Source of the DNA: Oscillospiraceae bacterium
Lineage (GTDB): Bacteria > Bacillota > Clostridia > Oscillospirales > Ruminococcaceae
Reading direction: 5' to 3'
Assembly: GCA_025757985.1 (NCBI GenBank)
Contig: CP107210.1
Span: forward strand, 62,001-126,000
Length of the DNA stretch: 64,000 nt
The notes under the pieces are model-generated. The model had not been told where the DNA came from, searched no databases, and saw nothing but the letters and a program-made list of their open reading frames with translations. The position numbers and the translations under genes are program-made. Of this stretch, positions 7,546 through 15,732 are shown piece after piece. Numbering within the stretch: the stretch's first letter is position 1; each line of letters opens with the position of its first letter.

Positions 7546-9006
7546 TTACTTTTTTAACGCTGCGCAGGCTTCTTTGATGATCTCCCGCTCCACAAAATGC
7601 TCCTTTTTGCCGTGGATGATCTGGTAATCCTCGTGACCTTTACCTGCAAACAGAACGATGTCGCCGGGCTGTGCCATCTTTACGGCCGCATAGATCGCCT
7701 CGCGGCGGTCGGTGATGCAGGTATAGGGGGCGTCCGGGGGCATATAGCTGGCAATGTCGCGGATGACATCCTCCGGCGGCTCGTTGTCCGGATTGTCGCT
7801 TGTGATGACGGTGTAGTCGGCATATCTGCCGGAGGCCTCGGCCAGCTCGCGGCGGCGGACCTGCGTGCGGCCGCCGACCGAGCCGAACACGCAGATCAGG
7901 CGGTGCGGATTGTAGGCGCGCAGCGTCTGCAGAGCGCTGGTCAGCGAGAGACCGTTGTGGCTGTAGTCCACGATAAAGGTGCGGCCGGGCAGCCCCTCCA
8001 CAACCTCAAACCGGCCCTGCACAGGGGTGTGGGCCAATGTGGCGGCAGCCTGCGCGGGCATTACGCCGAATGCCCCGCACAGTGCGATGGCGCACAGCGC
8101 ATCGGACGCGCTGAACGCGCCGGGTGACATGACCTCAACATGGGTGCTCTGCCCGGCATGGCGGCAGACAAAATCAATGCCCAGCGCGGTGCTGCTGCGA
8201 TACTGTGCCAGCATCACGCCGCGGTAGTCAGCCTCGGCCTTAATGCCAAAGCTGACCTGCTCACCACGAAAGCCATCGCGCATGAAATTGCTGTAAGGGT
8301 CATCTGCATTGTAAACCATCGTGCGGGCGTTGTACTCGGCAAACAGGCGGTGTTTTGCGCATTTGTAGTCCTCAAAATCCGGGTGCTCGCCGGGGCCGAT
8401 GTGATCCTCCGACAGATTCGTAAAGGCCACGACCTCAAACGGAACGCCGTCCACGCGATGGTGGCGCAGGGCCTGACTGCTGACCTCCAATACACAGTGA
8501 TGCACACCGGCGTCCAGCATCTTCCGGAACAGGCGGTGCAGCTCAAGGCTTTCGGGGGTGGTGTTGGCGGTGGCCTCGTGGCTGCCGGCAATATCCACAC
8601 CGTTTGAGCCAATGTAGGCGCAGGGCAGGCCGGCCTCGGTCATGATCGCGGCGGTCAGCAGCGCGGTCGTGGTCTTGCCCTTTGTACCGGTAATGCCGAT
8701 CAGGTGCAGCTTATCGGCAGGGTTGCCGTAGAAATCCGCCCCGATGACGGCCAGCGCAGCGCGGGTGTCGTCAGTGACGATTTGCACAGCATCGGCGGGC
8801 AGGTCGAGTGTGTGCTCCACCAAAAAGGCACGGCAGCCGTTTTGATAGGCACTGGCGGCGTAGGTGTGGCCGTCCAGCCACGCACCCACCAGACAGACGA
8901 ACAGCGAACCGGCGCAGGCCTTGCGGGAATCATAGGTGATCGCGGTGATGTCGGTGTCCGATGCGCCGGTGTGGGGGATGCGGTTGACAAGGTCGTTTAA
9001 CTTCAT
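7546..9006 (-). CDS. murE: UDP-MurNAc-tripeptide synthetase (MurE), probably not the meso-DAP type
   Basis: 486 aa. Adds the third residue of the peptidoglycan stem peptide. The P-loop GTKGKTTT lies near residue 109, the catalytic block SQALRHHRVDGV and ATP/UDP-MurNAc residues follow, and the C-terminal ligase domain has SDNPDNEPPEDV. In meso-DAP enzymes this last motif is DNPR and the Arg holds the DAP carboxylate; here it is DNPD (residues 404-407, bases 7786-7797). L-Lys enzymes are known to lack the Arg (DNPA in S. aureus), so a lysine or other diamine substrate is plausible. The ATG has an AAGGAAG site. It follows asnB and an ATP-grasp ligase on the same strand. Confidence 0.9.
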   Translation of the reverse strand: MKLNDLVNRIPHTGASDTDITAITYDSRKACAGSLFVCLVGAWLDGHTYAASAYQNGCRAFLVEHTLDLPADAVQIVTDDTRAALAVIGADFYGNPADKLHLIGITGTKGKTTTALLTAAIMTEAGLPCAYIGSNGVDIAGSHEATANTTPESLELHRLFRKMLDAGVHHCVLEVSSQALRHHRVDGVPFEVVAFTNLSEDHIGPGEHPDFEDYKCAKHRLFAEYNARTMVYNADDPYSNFMRDGFRGEQVSFGIKAEADYRGVMLAQYRSSTALGIDFVCRHAGQSTHVEVMSPGAFSASDALCAIALCGAFGVMPAQAAATLAHTPVQGRFEVVEGLPGRTFIVDYSHNGLSLTSALQTLRAYNPHRLICVFGSVGGRTQVRRRELAEASGRYADYTVITSDNPDNEPPEDVIRDIASYMPPDAPYTCITDRREAIYAAVKMAQPGDIVLFAGKGHEDYQIIHGKKEHFVEREIIKEACAALKK

Positions 9007-9030
9007 ATAAAAACTTCCTTTTTATTAAAA

Positions 9031-9177
9031 AGCCTTCCCCTGAGGGGGAAGGTGGCCGAGCCTGCGAGGCCGGATGAGGGGCGGGGTATCGTGGCCGCCC
9101 GCTTACGGGGTGCATCGGCAGACATGCCCCTCATCAGTCCGCTTCGCGGACAGCTTCTCCCTAAAGGGAGAAGCCTT
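9031..9177. repeat. Dispersed palindromic repeat, family A, copy 2
   Basis: Starts AGCCTTCCCCTGAGGGGGAA. It contains GATGAGGGGC and the inverse GCCCCTCATC with stems GTCCGC/GCGGAC, and ends in AGGGAGAAGCCT. It fills the gap between murE and the ATP-grasp gene. Confidence 0.8.
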
Positions 9178-9182
9178 CTCCC

Positions 9183-10409
9183 TTACTTCTGTACCGGGTA
9201 ATATGTCTTAAACTTCTTAAACTGCCTTCTCAGCTGCTCCAGCACGCAGGCGTAGCGCACCGGGTTCCACATAAGGTCCGGCTTGTAGAGCAGCGAGCAG
9301 GCCTCCTTGCCCTGTGCCTTCAGCGCCTTGGCGCGGGCAACGAGATCCTTATCCTCGGTGTAGGTGAAGGCTACCTGCGCCGGCACATGATGCCAGAACA
9401 CCTCGTTCTTGTTCAGCACACAGTCTGTGCCGCCGTCGCTCCACTTTTCCACGACCAGCTTGGCAATGTTCATGCCGGTGGCCGTGACATAGTAGTTGCT
9501 GCGGCCCTGACGCAGGTTGATCTCAAACACGCGGTAGTCGCCGGGGGTGCCGCTGTACTTGATGTCAAAGTTGGAAAAACCGGTGTAGTGGCAGGCCTCC
9601 AGCATTTTGCAGATATTCTCGACCAGCGGCAGGGAGGTCGTATCCTCGCTGACGATGGCGGCGTGGTTGCCCAAGCCGTGGGGGGTGTGCTCCTCGACCA
9701 TCGTGTGCCCTAAGCACATCGCGCGGACCTTGCCGTTCTCGTCCGAGAAGGCGGTCAGCACCCGCATGTGGTCATCGCCGCCCGGCACCATCTTCTGCAG
9801 GACCATGCGGTCCGGGTAGCCGCTGGCGTAAATGGTTTTCACGATCTCGGCGGCCTCGGCGGGGGTGGCTGCGGTGTAGACCTTCTTCATCGTGTCAAAG
9901 GGGTGCTTCCAGTAGTCAACGCTGGAGGACGGCTTTACGATGATGGGATAGGCAAAGCCCAGCTTATCCTCGGTCAGCTCGGCGGCGGCCACCGGGGCAG
10001 TCAGGATCTTGGTGTCCGGGTAGGGGATGCCGAACTTGTCGCAGACCTCGTAGAACTCGGCCTTTTTCTGGATCGAGCCGTACAGGTCGGCGGCAGGGCC
10101 GGGGGCAATATACTCGGTCAGCTCGGCCTTGCGGCGGATGATCATGGCGGCGTAGTCATCGGTGCAGCCAAACAGGTAAAGGCGCTTACCCTTATGCTGT
10201 GCGGCAAAGTCATGCAGAATACGCAGCATGGTATCCTCGTTGTCCATATCGGGCACGGTGGTAAAGTGTATGAGCTTGGAATACTTTGTCGGTGCCATCG
10301 GGTAGCGGCCGTAGGCGTAGCTCTCCACGCCGTAGGCCTCATGGAATGCGCGGGCAAAGTTGTAGCAGTTCAGGTCTGCACCAAGGAATACAGGGATAAT
10401 GTCGGACAT
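9183..10409 (-). CDS. ATP-grasp carboxylate-amine ligase, D-aspartate ligase-like
   Basis: 408 aa. The N-terminus IPVFLGADLNCYNFARAFHE with AYGVESYAYG resembles the start of the D-aspartate ligases (AslFM of Enterococcus faecium, AslA of Lactococcus), from memory of that family. The ATP-grasp core follows: PIIVKPSSS near residue 155, DRMVLQKMVPGGDDHMRV, and the metal ligands in FEINLRQGRSNYYV. Such enzymes join D-Asp to the stem-peptide lysine of UDP-MurNAc-pentapeptide. The start MSDII (ATG 10407-10409) is chosen over the ATG 12 bases upstream, which abuts the GGAG site. Between asnB and murE, a wall-bridge role is likely. It could also ligate another amino acid. Confidence 0.7.
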   Translation of the reverse strand: MSDIIPVFLGADLNCYNFARAFHEAYGVESYAYGRYPMAPTKYSKLIHFTTVPDMDNEDTMLRILHDFAAQHKGKRLYLFGCTDDYAAMIIRRKAELTEYIAPGPAADLYGSIQKKAEFYEVCDKFGIPYPDTKILTAPVAAAELTEDKLGFAYPIIVKPSSSVDYWKHPFDTMKKVYTAATPAEAAEIVKTIYASGYPDRMVLQKMVPGGDDHMRVLTAFSDENGKVRAMCLGHTMVEEHTPHGLGNHAAIVSEDTTSLPLVENICKMLEACHYTGFSNFDIKYSGTPGDYRVFEINLRQGRSNYYVTATGMNIAKLVVEKWSDGGTDCVLNKNEVFWHHVPAQVAFTYTEDKDLVARAKALKAQGKEACSLLYKPDLMWNPVRYACVLEQLRRQFKKFKTYYPVQK

Positions 10410-10439
10410 GGGAAAGTACATCTCCAATTTTCTAAAATA

Positions 10440-10637
10440 GGCTTCCCCCTCGGGGGAAGCTGTCCGCGAAGCGGACTGATGAGGGGCGACCTGTCGTGGC
10501 TGCCCGTTACAGGGGGGCGGGGGAACGCTGCCCCTCATCCGGCCCTTACGGGCCACCTTCAGTCTACGCGCCAAGAGCCGCCTACGGCGGTTGCGCTCCG
10601 ACACGCGCCTGCGGGCGCAGCCCCGCAGGGGAAGGCT
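10440..10637. repeat. Dispersed palindromic repeat, family A, copy 3
   Basis: Begins GGCTTCCCCCTCGGGGGAAG and ends GCAGGGGAAGGC. Its right half is the reverse complement of the left part of copy 1 (TGCGCCCGCAGGCGCGTGTC region), so copies 1 and 3 are in opposite orientation. Confidence 0.8.
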
Positions 10638-10644
10638 TTATAAA

Positions 10645-12495
10645 TCACGCATCAAACTTCTCAAAGAACTGCTCATGCCACGTTAAGAACGTGTAGGCAG
10701 TCCAGATCTTGCGGCGCTCGTGCTTGGGGTCGGCCAGCATGGCGACTAGCTTGTCCTGATCGAAATACTCGGCCGCTACATCGCTGGTAAAGCTCTTGCG
10801 CACCTTGGCGGAAAATTCCGGGTCTTCCAGCCACTTGGCAATCGGCACCGGGAAACCCTTCTTCGTGCGGTTGGCCCAGGCATCAGGCAGGGTCTTGTTG
10901 GCGGCGATGCGCAGCACGGCCTTGGTATCGCCGCGCAGCTTGTAGCTGTCGGGGTAGCACTCGGCCTCGCGCAGGACCTCACGGTCCAGATAGGGCACGC
11001 GCAGCTCCAGACTGTGCGCCATGCTCATCTTGTCGGCCTTCAAAAGAATATCGCCGGGCAGCCAGAGGTTCAGATCGAGGTACTGCTTCTTTTCCAACTC
11101 GCTCAGATCCTTCACGCGGTCATAGATCGGCGCGGCGACCTCGCGGGCGGTGGGGCCGACACGATACTTCGGCTTCAGGATGTCATAGGCGTCCTTTTCC
11201 TCAAAGACATGGGCTTGCCCAATGAACCAGTCCTCCGGGCGGCCGCTGCCCTTGATGATAAAGTCGTGCCCCTTAAAGTAGGGCAGCTGCTGGCTCACAT
11301 CGCTGGCCAGATGGCGCAGCGGTGCGGGCAGGCGCTTGTACTTCTGCATCAGCGGGGTGTCGGCGTACCACTCGTAACCGGCGTAGATCTCATCAGCGCC
11401 CTCGCCGGAGAGCACGACCGTGACATGCTGGCGCGCCAGCTGGCACAGGAAGTAGAGCGGCACGCTGGACGGGTTGGACTGCGGCTCGTCCATGTGATAC
11501 TGAATATCCGCAAAGGCGTCAAGGCACTGCTCCTTGGTCAGCATCTCGCGGTAGTTCTTGATGCCGAGCTTGTCGGAAAGCTCCCCGGCCTCGGTCGTTT
11601 CGTCAAATTTGTGGGTGCCGTCCGGGCTGGCAAAGCCGACCGAGAAGGTCTCATCGGGCATCAGGCAGGCCGTGATATAGCTGGAATCCACGCCGCCGGA
11701 CAGGAAGGAGCCGACCTTGACATCGCTGATGCGGTGGGCGGCCACGCTCTCCCGCACGCGGGCGTCGATCTGATCGGCGCACTGCTCATAAGAAAGCGTC
11801 GTGGGGTGGCGGAAATCGGCGTCCCAGTACCGCTCGATCTGCATTTTGCCGTCCTTGTAGGTGAACCAGTGGGCAGGGGGCAGCTTGTAGGTGCCCTTGA
11901 AGAAGGTCTCGTTCATGGCGCTGTACTGGAAGGTCAGGTAGGGGCGCAGCGCCTCGGCGTTGACCTCCCGGCGGAAGCCGGGGTGCTCCAGCAGGCTCTT
12001 GATTTCGCTGCCGAACAGCAGCTCACCCGCCTCGGTCTGGGTGTAGTAGAACGGCTTGATGCCGAAAATGTCGCGTGCGCCGTACATCTCGTTGGTTTTC
12101 GTATCCCACACGACAAAGGCAAACATGCCGCGCAGCATACCGGCCAGCTTTGTGCCGTACTCCTCATAGCCGTGCAGGATGACCTCGGTGTCGCAGTGGG
12201 TCTGGAAGATGTGGCCCTTGGCCTGCAGCGCGGTGCGCAGCTCCATAAAATTGTAGATCTCGCCGTTGAACACGCAGACAACGGTGCCGTCCTCATTGTA
12301 CATGGGCTGTTTGCCTGCGGCCAGGTCGATGATGCTCAGACGGCGGAAGCCCAGCGCGATGGCGCTGCGGGGGTCATTGCCGCTGATATGGTAGCCCTCC
12401 ATATCGGGGCCGCGGTGGATGATGCGGTCTGCCATTCTGTGCAGGATGGCCTCGCGCTGTTCACGCAGGCCGGTAAAGCCAACAAAGCCACACAT
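10645..12495 (-). CDS. asnB: Glutamine-hydrolysing asparagine synthetase
   Basis: 616 aa. The nucleophile Cys2 in MCGFVGFTG heads the class II glutaminase domain (residues 1-200; RGPD and NGEIYN motifs). The synthetase domain has the pyrophosphatase loop SGGVDSSYI near residue 240. It makes Asn from Asp, or, as AsnH does in Lactococcus, amidates D-Asp in the wall bridge. The next gene downstream is D-Asp-ligase-like and then murE, so the wall role deserves weight. A GGGAAA site precedes the ATG, and TACAAT on the minus strand at 12559-12564 is a possible -10. Confidence 0.93.
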   Translation of the reverse strand: MCGFVGFTGLREQREAILHRMADRIIHRGPDMEGYHISGNDPRSAIALGFRRLSIIDLAAGKQPMYNEDGTVVCVFNGEIYNFMELRTALQAKGHIFQTHCDTEVILHGYEEYGTKLAGMLRGMFAFVVWDTKTNEMYGARDIFGIKPFYYTQTEAGELLFGSEIKSLLEHPGFRREVNAEALRPYLTFQYSAMNETFFKGTYKLPPAHWFTYKDGKMQIERYWDADFRHPTTLSYEQCADQIDARVRESVAAHRISDVKVGSFLSGGVDSSYITACLMPDETFSVGFASPDGTHKFDETTEAGELSDKLGIKNYREMLTKEQCLDAFADIQYHMDEPQSNPSSVPLYFLCQLARQHVTVVLSGEGADEIYAGYEWYADTPLMQKYKRLPAPLRHLASDVSQQLPYFKGHDFIIKGSGRPEDWFIGQAHVFEEKDAYDILKPKYRVGPTAREVAAPIYDRVKDLSELEKKQYLDLNLWLPGDILLKADKMSMAHSLELRVPYLDREVLREAECYPDSYKLRGDTKAVLRIAANKTLPDAWANRTKKGFPVPIAKWLEDPEFSAKVRKSFTSDVAAEYFDQDKLVAMLADPKHERRKIWTAYTFLTWHEQFFEKFDA

Positions 12496-12614
12496 GGTAA
12501 TTTCCCTTTCGTTTTATCTATAGAACAATTAGACAGAATTTTACTTATATATTTGTATATTGTACCACAGATGCAGGGAAAAGAAAAGTATGCCCGTAAA
12601 ATATTCAGCAAAAT

Positions 12615-12776
12615 GTAGGGGCGGGGCTCTGCTCCGCCCGGTAAGCTGCCGCAGCCACTATGTTTGCGGGTCGTCGGGGACGCCGACCCCTACAACCGCA
12701 GGGGCGCATTCCATATGCGCCTGAAAAGTTCACCCTGCCGCAAGCGGGCACGGGCGGAGCAGAGCCCCGCCCCTAC
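12615..12776. repeat. Palindromic repeats, family B, compound copy
   Basis: Begins GTAGGGGCGGGGCTCTGCTC and ends with its inverse GGAGCAGAGCCCCGCCCCTAC (shown in part). Between them is a second unit with GGGTCGTCGGGGACGCCGAC. No gene is seen in 12496-12838; the rest is the asnB promoter and the sufU terminator. Confidence 0.75.
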
Positions 12777-12787
12777 AGATATACAAC

Positions 12788-12827
12788 AAAACCCCGCAGC
12801 AAAGCACAAGTGGCTTGCTGCGGGGTT
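12788..12827 (-). terminator. Terminator of the suf operon
   Basis: Stem AACCCCGCAGCAA / TTGCTGCGGGGTT with a 12-base loop, just past the sufU stop on the minus strand. Confidence 0.75.
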
Positions 12828-12838
12828 ATCATGAAATT

Positions 12839-13300
12839 TTACTCTTTATCCTCGGTCGTAACCTTATCGGTTTTGCCCTCGCCGTCCAGCGCTTCCTCCA
12901 GCGTGTGCCAGGCAAGCACCGCGCACTTGACGCGGGCGGGGACATGGGCAATGCCCTGCAGGGCGGCCACATCCTCAAGATCGTCCAGCTCCTCGGGGGT
13001 GATCTTGCCCTTGATCATCTGGAAATACAGGCTGATGAGGCGGTGCGCATCCTCCACGGTGCGGCCCTTCACAAGGTCAATCATCAATGAGGCGGAGGCC
13101 TGCGAGATCGCACAGCCGCTGCCGATAAAGCCGGCGTCCTCGATCTTGCCGTCCTTCACGCGCAGCTGCAGCGTGATGTCATCCCCGCAGCTGGGGTTGA
13201 CACCCTCCAGACTGTGGGTCGCCCCCTCGACAGGGTGGCGGTTCTCCTTGCTGCGGCTGTTCTCGGTAATGATCTGGGTATACAGTTCGTTCAGGTTCAC
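12839..13300 (-). CDS. sufU: Fe-S cluster assembly / sulfur-relay protein SufU
   Basis: 153 aa. IscU-like fold with the three conserved cysteines in NPSCGDD, GSGCAIS and VKCAVLAWHTL, and the insertion between the second and third Cys typical of SufU rather than IscU. In Gram-positives SufU takes persulfide from SufS in a zinc-dependent step. The start is GTG (13298-13300), overlapping the sufS TGA (GTGA), with AAGGTGA 7 bases upstream. It is the last gene of the operon and ends with a charged, variable tail. Confidence 0.94.
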   Translation of the reverse strand: MNLNELYTQIITENSRSKENRHPVEGATHSLEGVNPSCGDDITLQLRVKDGKIEDAGFIGSGCAISQASASLMIDLVKGRTVEDAHRLISLYFQMIKGKITPEELDDLEDVAALQGIAHVPARVKCAVLAWHTLEEALDGEGKTDKVTTEDKE

Positions 13301-14508
13301 AGGCCCATCACCTTTCTGACATTTTCAAGATTTTCCAGCAGGGCATCCACATCCTCGGCGGTGTTGTAGATGGCTACGCTGGCGCGGCAGCAGCTGCCGA
13401 TGCCCAAAAACTCCATCAGGGGCTGGGCGCAGTGATGCCCGGCGCGGACAGCCACGCCGCCTGCATCAAGGATGGTGGCTACATCGTGGGGATGGACCTC
13501 GTTGACATTGAAGCTGACAACGCCGTAGCGGCCGTCTGCCACAGGCTCACCGTAGACAGTCAGCCACGGCATGGCGCGCATACCGGCCAGCATACGGTCC
13601 AGCAGCGCATGCTCGTGCGCCTCCATGGCCTGCCAGCCGATGCCGTTCATGTAGTCGATGGCGGCGGCAAAGCCGACCTCACCGCCGACGTTGCGGGTGC
13701 CGGCCTCAAACTTGCGGGGGCCATCGGCCCAGGTGGCGCCGCTCTCATGCACAGCGGCGATCATATCGCCGCCGCTCAGGAAGGGGGGCATCTTTTCCAG
13801 CAGCTCCGCACGGGCGTACAGGGCGCCCACGCCCATGGGGGCGTACAGCTTGTGGGCAGAGCAGGCGGCAAAATCCACATCCAGTTTTTTGACATCCACG
13901 GGGGTGTGGGGGGCGCTCTGTGCGCAGTCCAGCACCACCACAGCACCCACGGCATGGGCGCGCTTGACGATCTCCTCCACGGGGGCGCGCAGGCCCAGAA
14001 CATTCGAGACCATCGCCACGGCGACAACCTTGGTTTTGCTGGTGATTTTCCTGTCCAGTTCCTCGGTCGTCAGGCGGCCGTTCTCGCCGGGATACATATA
14101 GACGAGCTTTGCGCCGGTGGCCTTGGCCACGCGCTGCCACGGCACCATGTTGGAGTGATGCTCTGCCACAGAGATGACAATTTCATCGCCCTCATGCAGG
14201 AAATTCATGCCGTAGCTGTAGGCGATCAGGTTCAGGCTCTCGGTCGTGTTCTGGGTAAAGACGATCTCATCGTCCTCGGCGTTGAAGAACTGCGCCACGG
14301 TATGGCGCGCACCCTCGTGGGCATCGGTGGCACGCATCGCCAGCTCGTAAACGCCGCGGTGGGGGTTTGCGTTTTCTTTAGTATAGTAGTTGACCACTGC
14401 GTTCAGAACCTGCGTGGGGTGCTGGGTGGTGGCGGCGCTGTCCAGATAGACAAGGCGCTTGCCGTTTTCATCGGCAGCCAGAATGGGGAAATCAGCTGTC
14501 CAATTCAT
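13297..14508 (-). CDS. sufS: Cysteine desulfurase SufS
   Basis: 403 aa, PLP-dependent; takes sulfur from cysteine for Fe-S assembly. Visible are YLDSAATTQHP near the start, the H of VAEHHSNMVPW, the PLP lysine in FAACSAHKLYAPMGVG and the catalytic Cys loop in RAGHHCAQPL, as in group II desulfurases. The ATG at 14506-14508 (MNWTADFP) has GGAGG 7 bases upstream; it lies inside the end of sufD (17-base overlap). Confidence 0.95.
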   Translation of the reverse strand: MNWTADFPILAADENGKRLVYLDSAATTQHPTQVLNAVVNYYTKENANPHRGVYELAMRATDAHEGARHTVAQFFNAEDDEIVFTQNTTESLNLIAYSYGMNFLHEGDEIVISVAEHHSNMVPWQRVAKATGAKLVYMYPGENGRLTTEELDRKITSKTKVVAVAMVSNVLGLRAPVEEIVKRAHAVGAVVVLDCAQSAPHTPVDVKKLDVDFAACSAHKLYAPMGVGALYARAELLEKMPPFLSGGDMIAAVHESGATWADGPRKFEAGTRNVGGEVGFAAAIDYMNGIGWQAMEAHEHALLDRMLAGMRAMPWLTVYGEPVADGRYGVVSFNVNEVHPHDVATILDAGGVAVRAGHHCAQPLMEFLGIGSCCRASVAIYNTAEDVDALLENLENVRKVMGL

Positions 14509-15574
14509 CGTTGAGCCTCCCTGCAACATTTTCACGCACCTCGTCCTGCAGGCTCTCCAGCGGGATCTTGTCAATGGCGGGGGCAAAGCGGGCATCCACC
14601 ATCAGGCGGCGGGCCTGTGCCTCGCTCAACCCGCGGGAGCGCAGATAATACAGCTTGTTCTCGTCAAGGCGGCCCACGCTGGCAGCGTGCTGGCCCTCGA
14701 CCTCCTCCTCACCGCAGAGGATGAGGGGGGCGGTACGGTTGCGGGCGTTGGGGCTGAACAGCAGCACATCCTCGCTCTCATGGCCGACACCGCGCTTGGC
14801 ACCGCGCTGAAAATCCACCGTGCCGCGCAGGATCTTGTCGGCGTGGCCGGTCAGCACACCGGCGGTGTGCATCTCGCACAGTGTATCCTTGCCGGTGTGG
14901 ACAGAGACATCGTTGAAGTCCAGCACATCGCTGCCATGGCCGAAATACACGGCGTCAAGGTCATACTCGCACTTGTTGTGGTTCAGCAGGGTGCGGGTGC
15001 CGCAGGCAACGACTGCGCCGCCCAGCTCAATGCGGACCTGCTCGACCCGGGCGGAGGTGCCCTGCTCAATGGAAACGGCGTTCCAGCGGCGGGCATGGCT
15101 GCCCAGCAGCTGGACCTGAACCAGAACGACATGCGCACCCTCAGCAGCGCGGATGCGGGTCAGGTTGGCGGAAACGCCGTCCACGGCATCGCCGCGCACG
15201 ACCTGCACAACGGTCAGGCTGCTGCCCTCGGCAGCATCAATGGTCAGGCAGGTCAGTGCGTGGGGGTGGTCGGCGTCCAGTGTATTCTCAAACACAACGG
15301 GCGCATCGGCGGTGCCGGAAACGGCCAGATGGTTCACAAGGTTGGCGTTCTCGGCCAGCCAGGCATCGGTCTCGGCACCCATGCCGCTGGCGGCAAAATC
15401 AGTAAAGTCAGCCTCGGCAGGGGCGGTCACACCGGCAGGCAGGGCAGGGGAGAGGATCTCCGCCTTGGCCCAGCCGTCAGCGGGCACAGTGGGCAGTGCC
15501 GCCGATGCCGGCGCATAATTCACGCCCAGCGGGTTCCAAGTGGAAACCGGCAGGCGGTTCATGGTTGTAGTCAT
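14492..15574 (-). CDS. sufD: Fe-S scaffold subunit SufD
   Basis: 360 aa. The C-terminal half carries the SufBD beta-helix signature (TLLNHNKCEYDLDAVYFGHG, HTGKDTLCEMHTAGVL, GRLDENKLYYLRSRGLSEAQ). The N-terminal part is divergent and alanine-rich. It partners SufB and SufC in the scaffold complex. It is separated from sufB by 156 bases holding a palindromic insertion, while all other junctions in the operon overlap. Slightly shorter than well-studied SufD proteins (about 420 aa). Confidence 0.9.
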   Translation of the reverse strand: MTTTMNRLPVSTWNPLGVNYAPASAALPTVPADGWAKAEILSPALPAGVTAPAEADFTDFAASGMGAETDAWLAENANLVNHLAVSGTADAPVVFENTLDADHPHALTCLTIDAAEGSSLTVVQVVRGDAVDGVSANLTRIRAAEGAHVVLVQVQLLGSHARRWNAVSIEQGTSARVEQVRIELGGAVVACGTRTLLNHNKCEYDLDAVYFGHGSDVLDFNDVSVHTGKDTLCEMHTAGVLTGHADKILRGTVDFQRGAKRGVGHESEDVLLFSPNARNRTAPLILCGEEEVEGQHAASVGRLDENKLYYLRSRGLSEAQARRLMVDARFAPAIDKIPLESLQDEVRENVAGRLNDELDS

Positions 15575-15613
15575 AGCAATATCACCTTATTAGCAGTTGT
15601 AAGATAAGAGATA

Positions 15614-15732
15614 AAAGATAATAGATAATAAAAAATGTGGAATGTGTGCTGAAGCACACATAAAATTTTGTTTTTGCCTTTGGCAAAAACTCCACCATAA
15701 TTCTTATCTTTTATTTATTATCTATTATCTTT
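15614..15732. repeat. Palindromic (MITE-like) insertion between sufB and sufD
   Basis: Perfect 19-bp terminal inverted repeats: AAAGATAATAGATAATAAA (15614-15632) and its inverse (15714-15732). Two inner hairpins lie between them, TGTGTGCTGAAGCACACA and GTTTTTGCC..GGCAAAAAC. The right arm covers the sufB stop codon. The very AT-rich sequence contrasts with the surrounding genes. Confidence 0.8.

Noticed and set aside
12496..12560. T-box leader before asnB
   Set aside because: No T-box core sequence and no specifier hairpin; only about 65 bases separate the likely -10 from the start codon.
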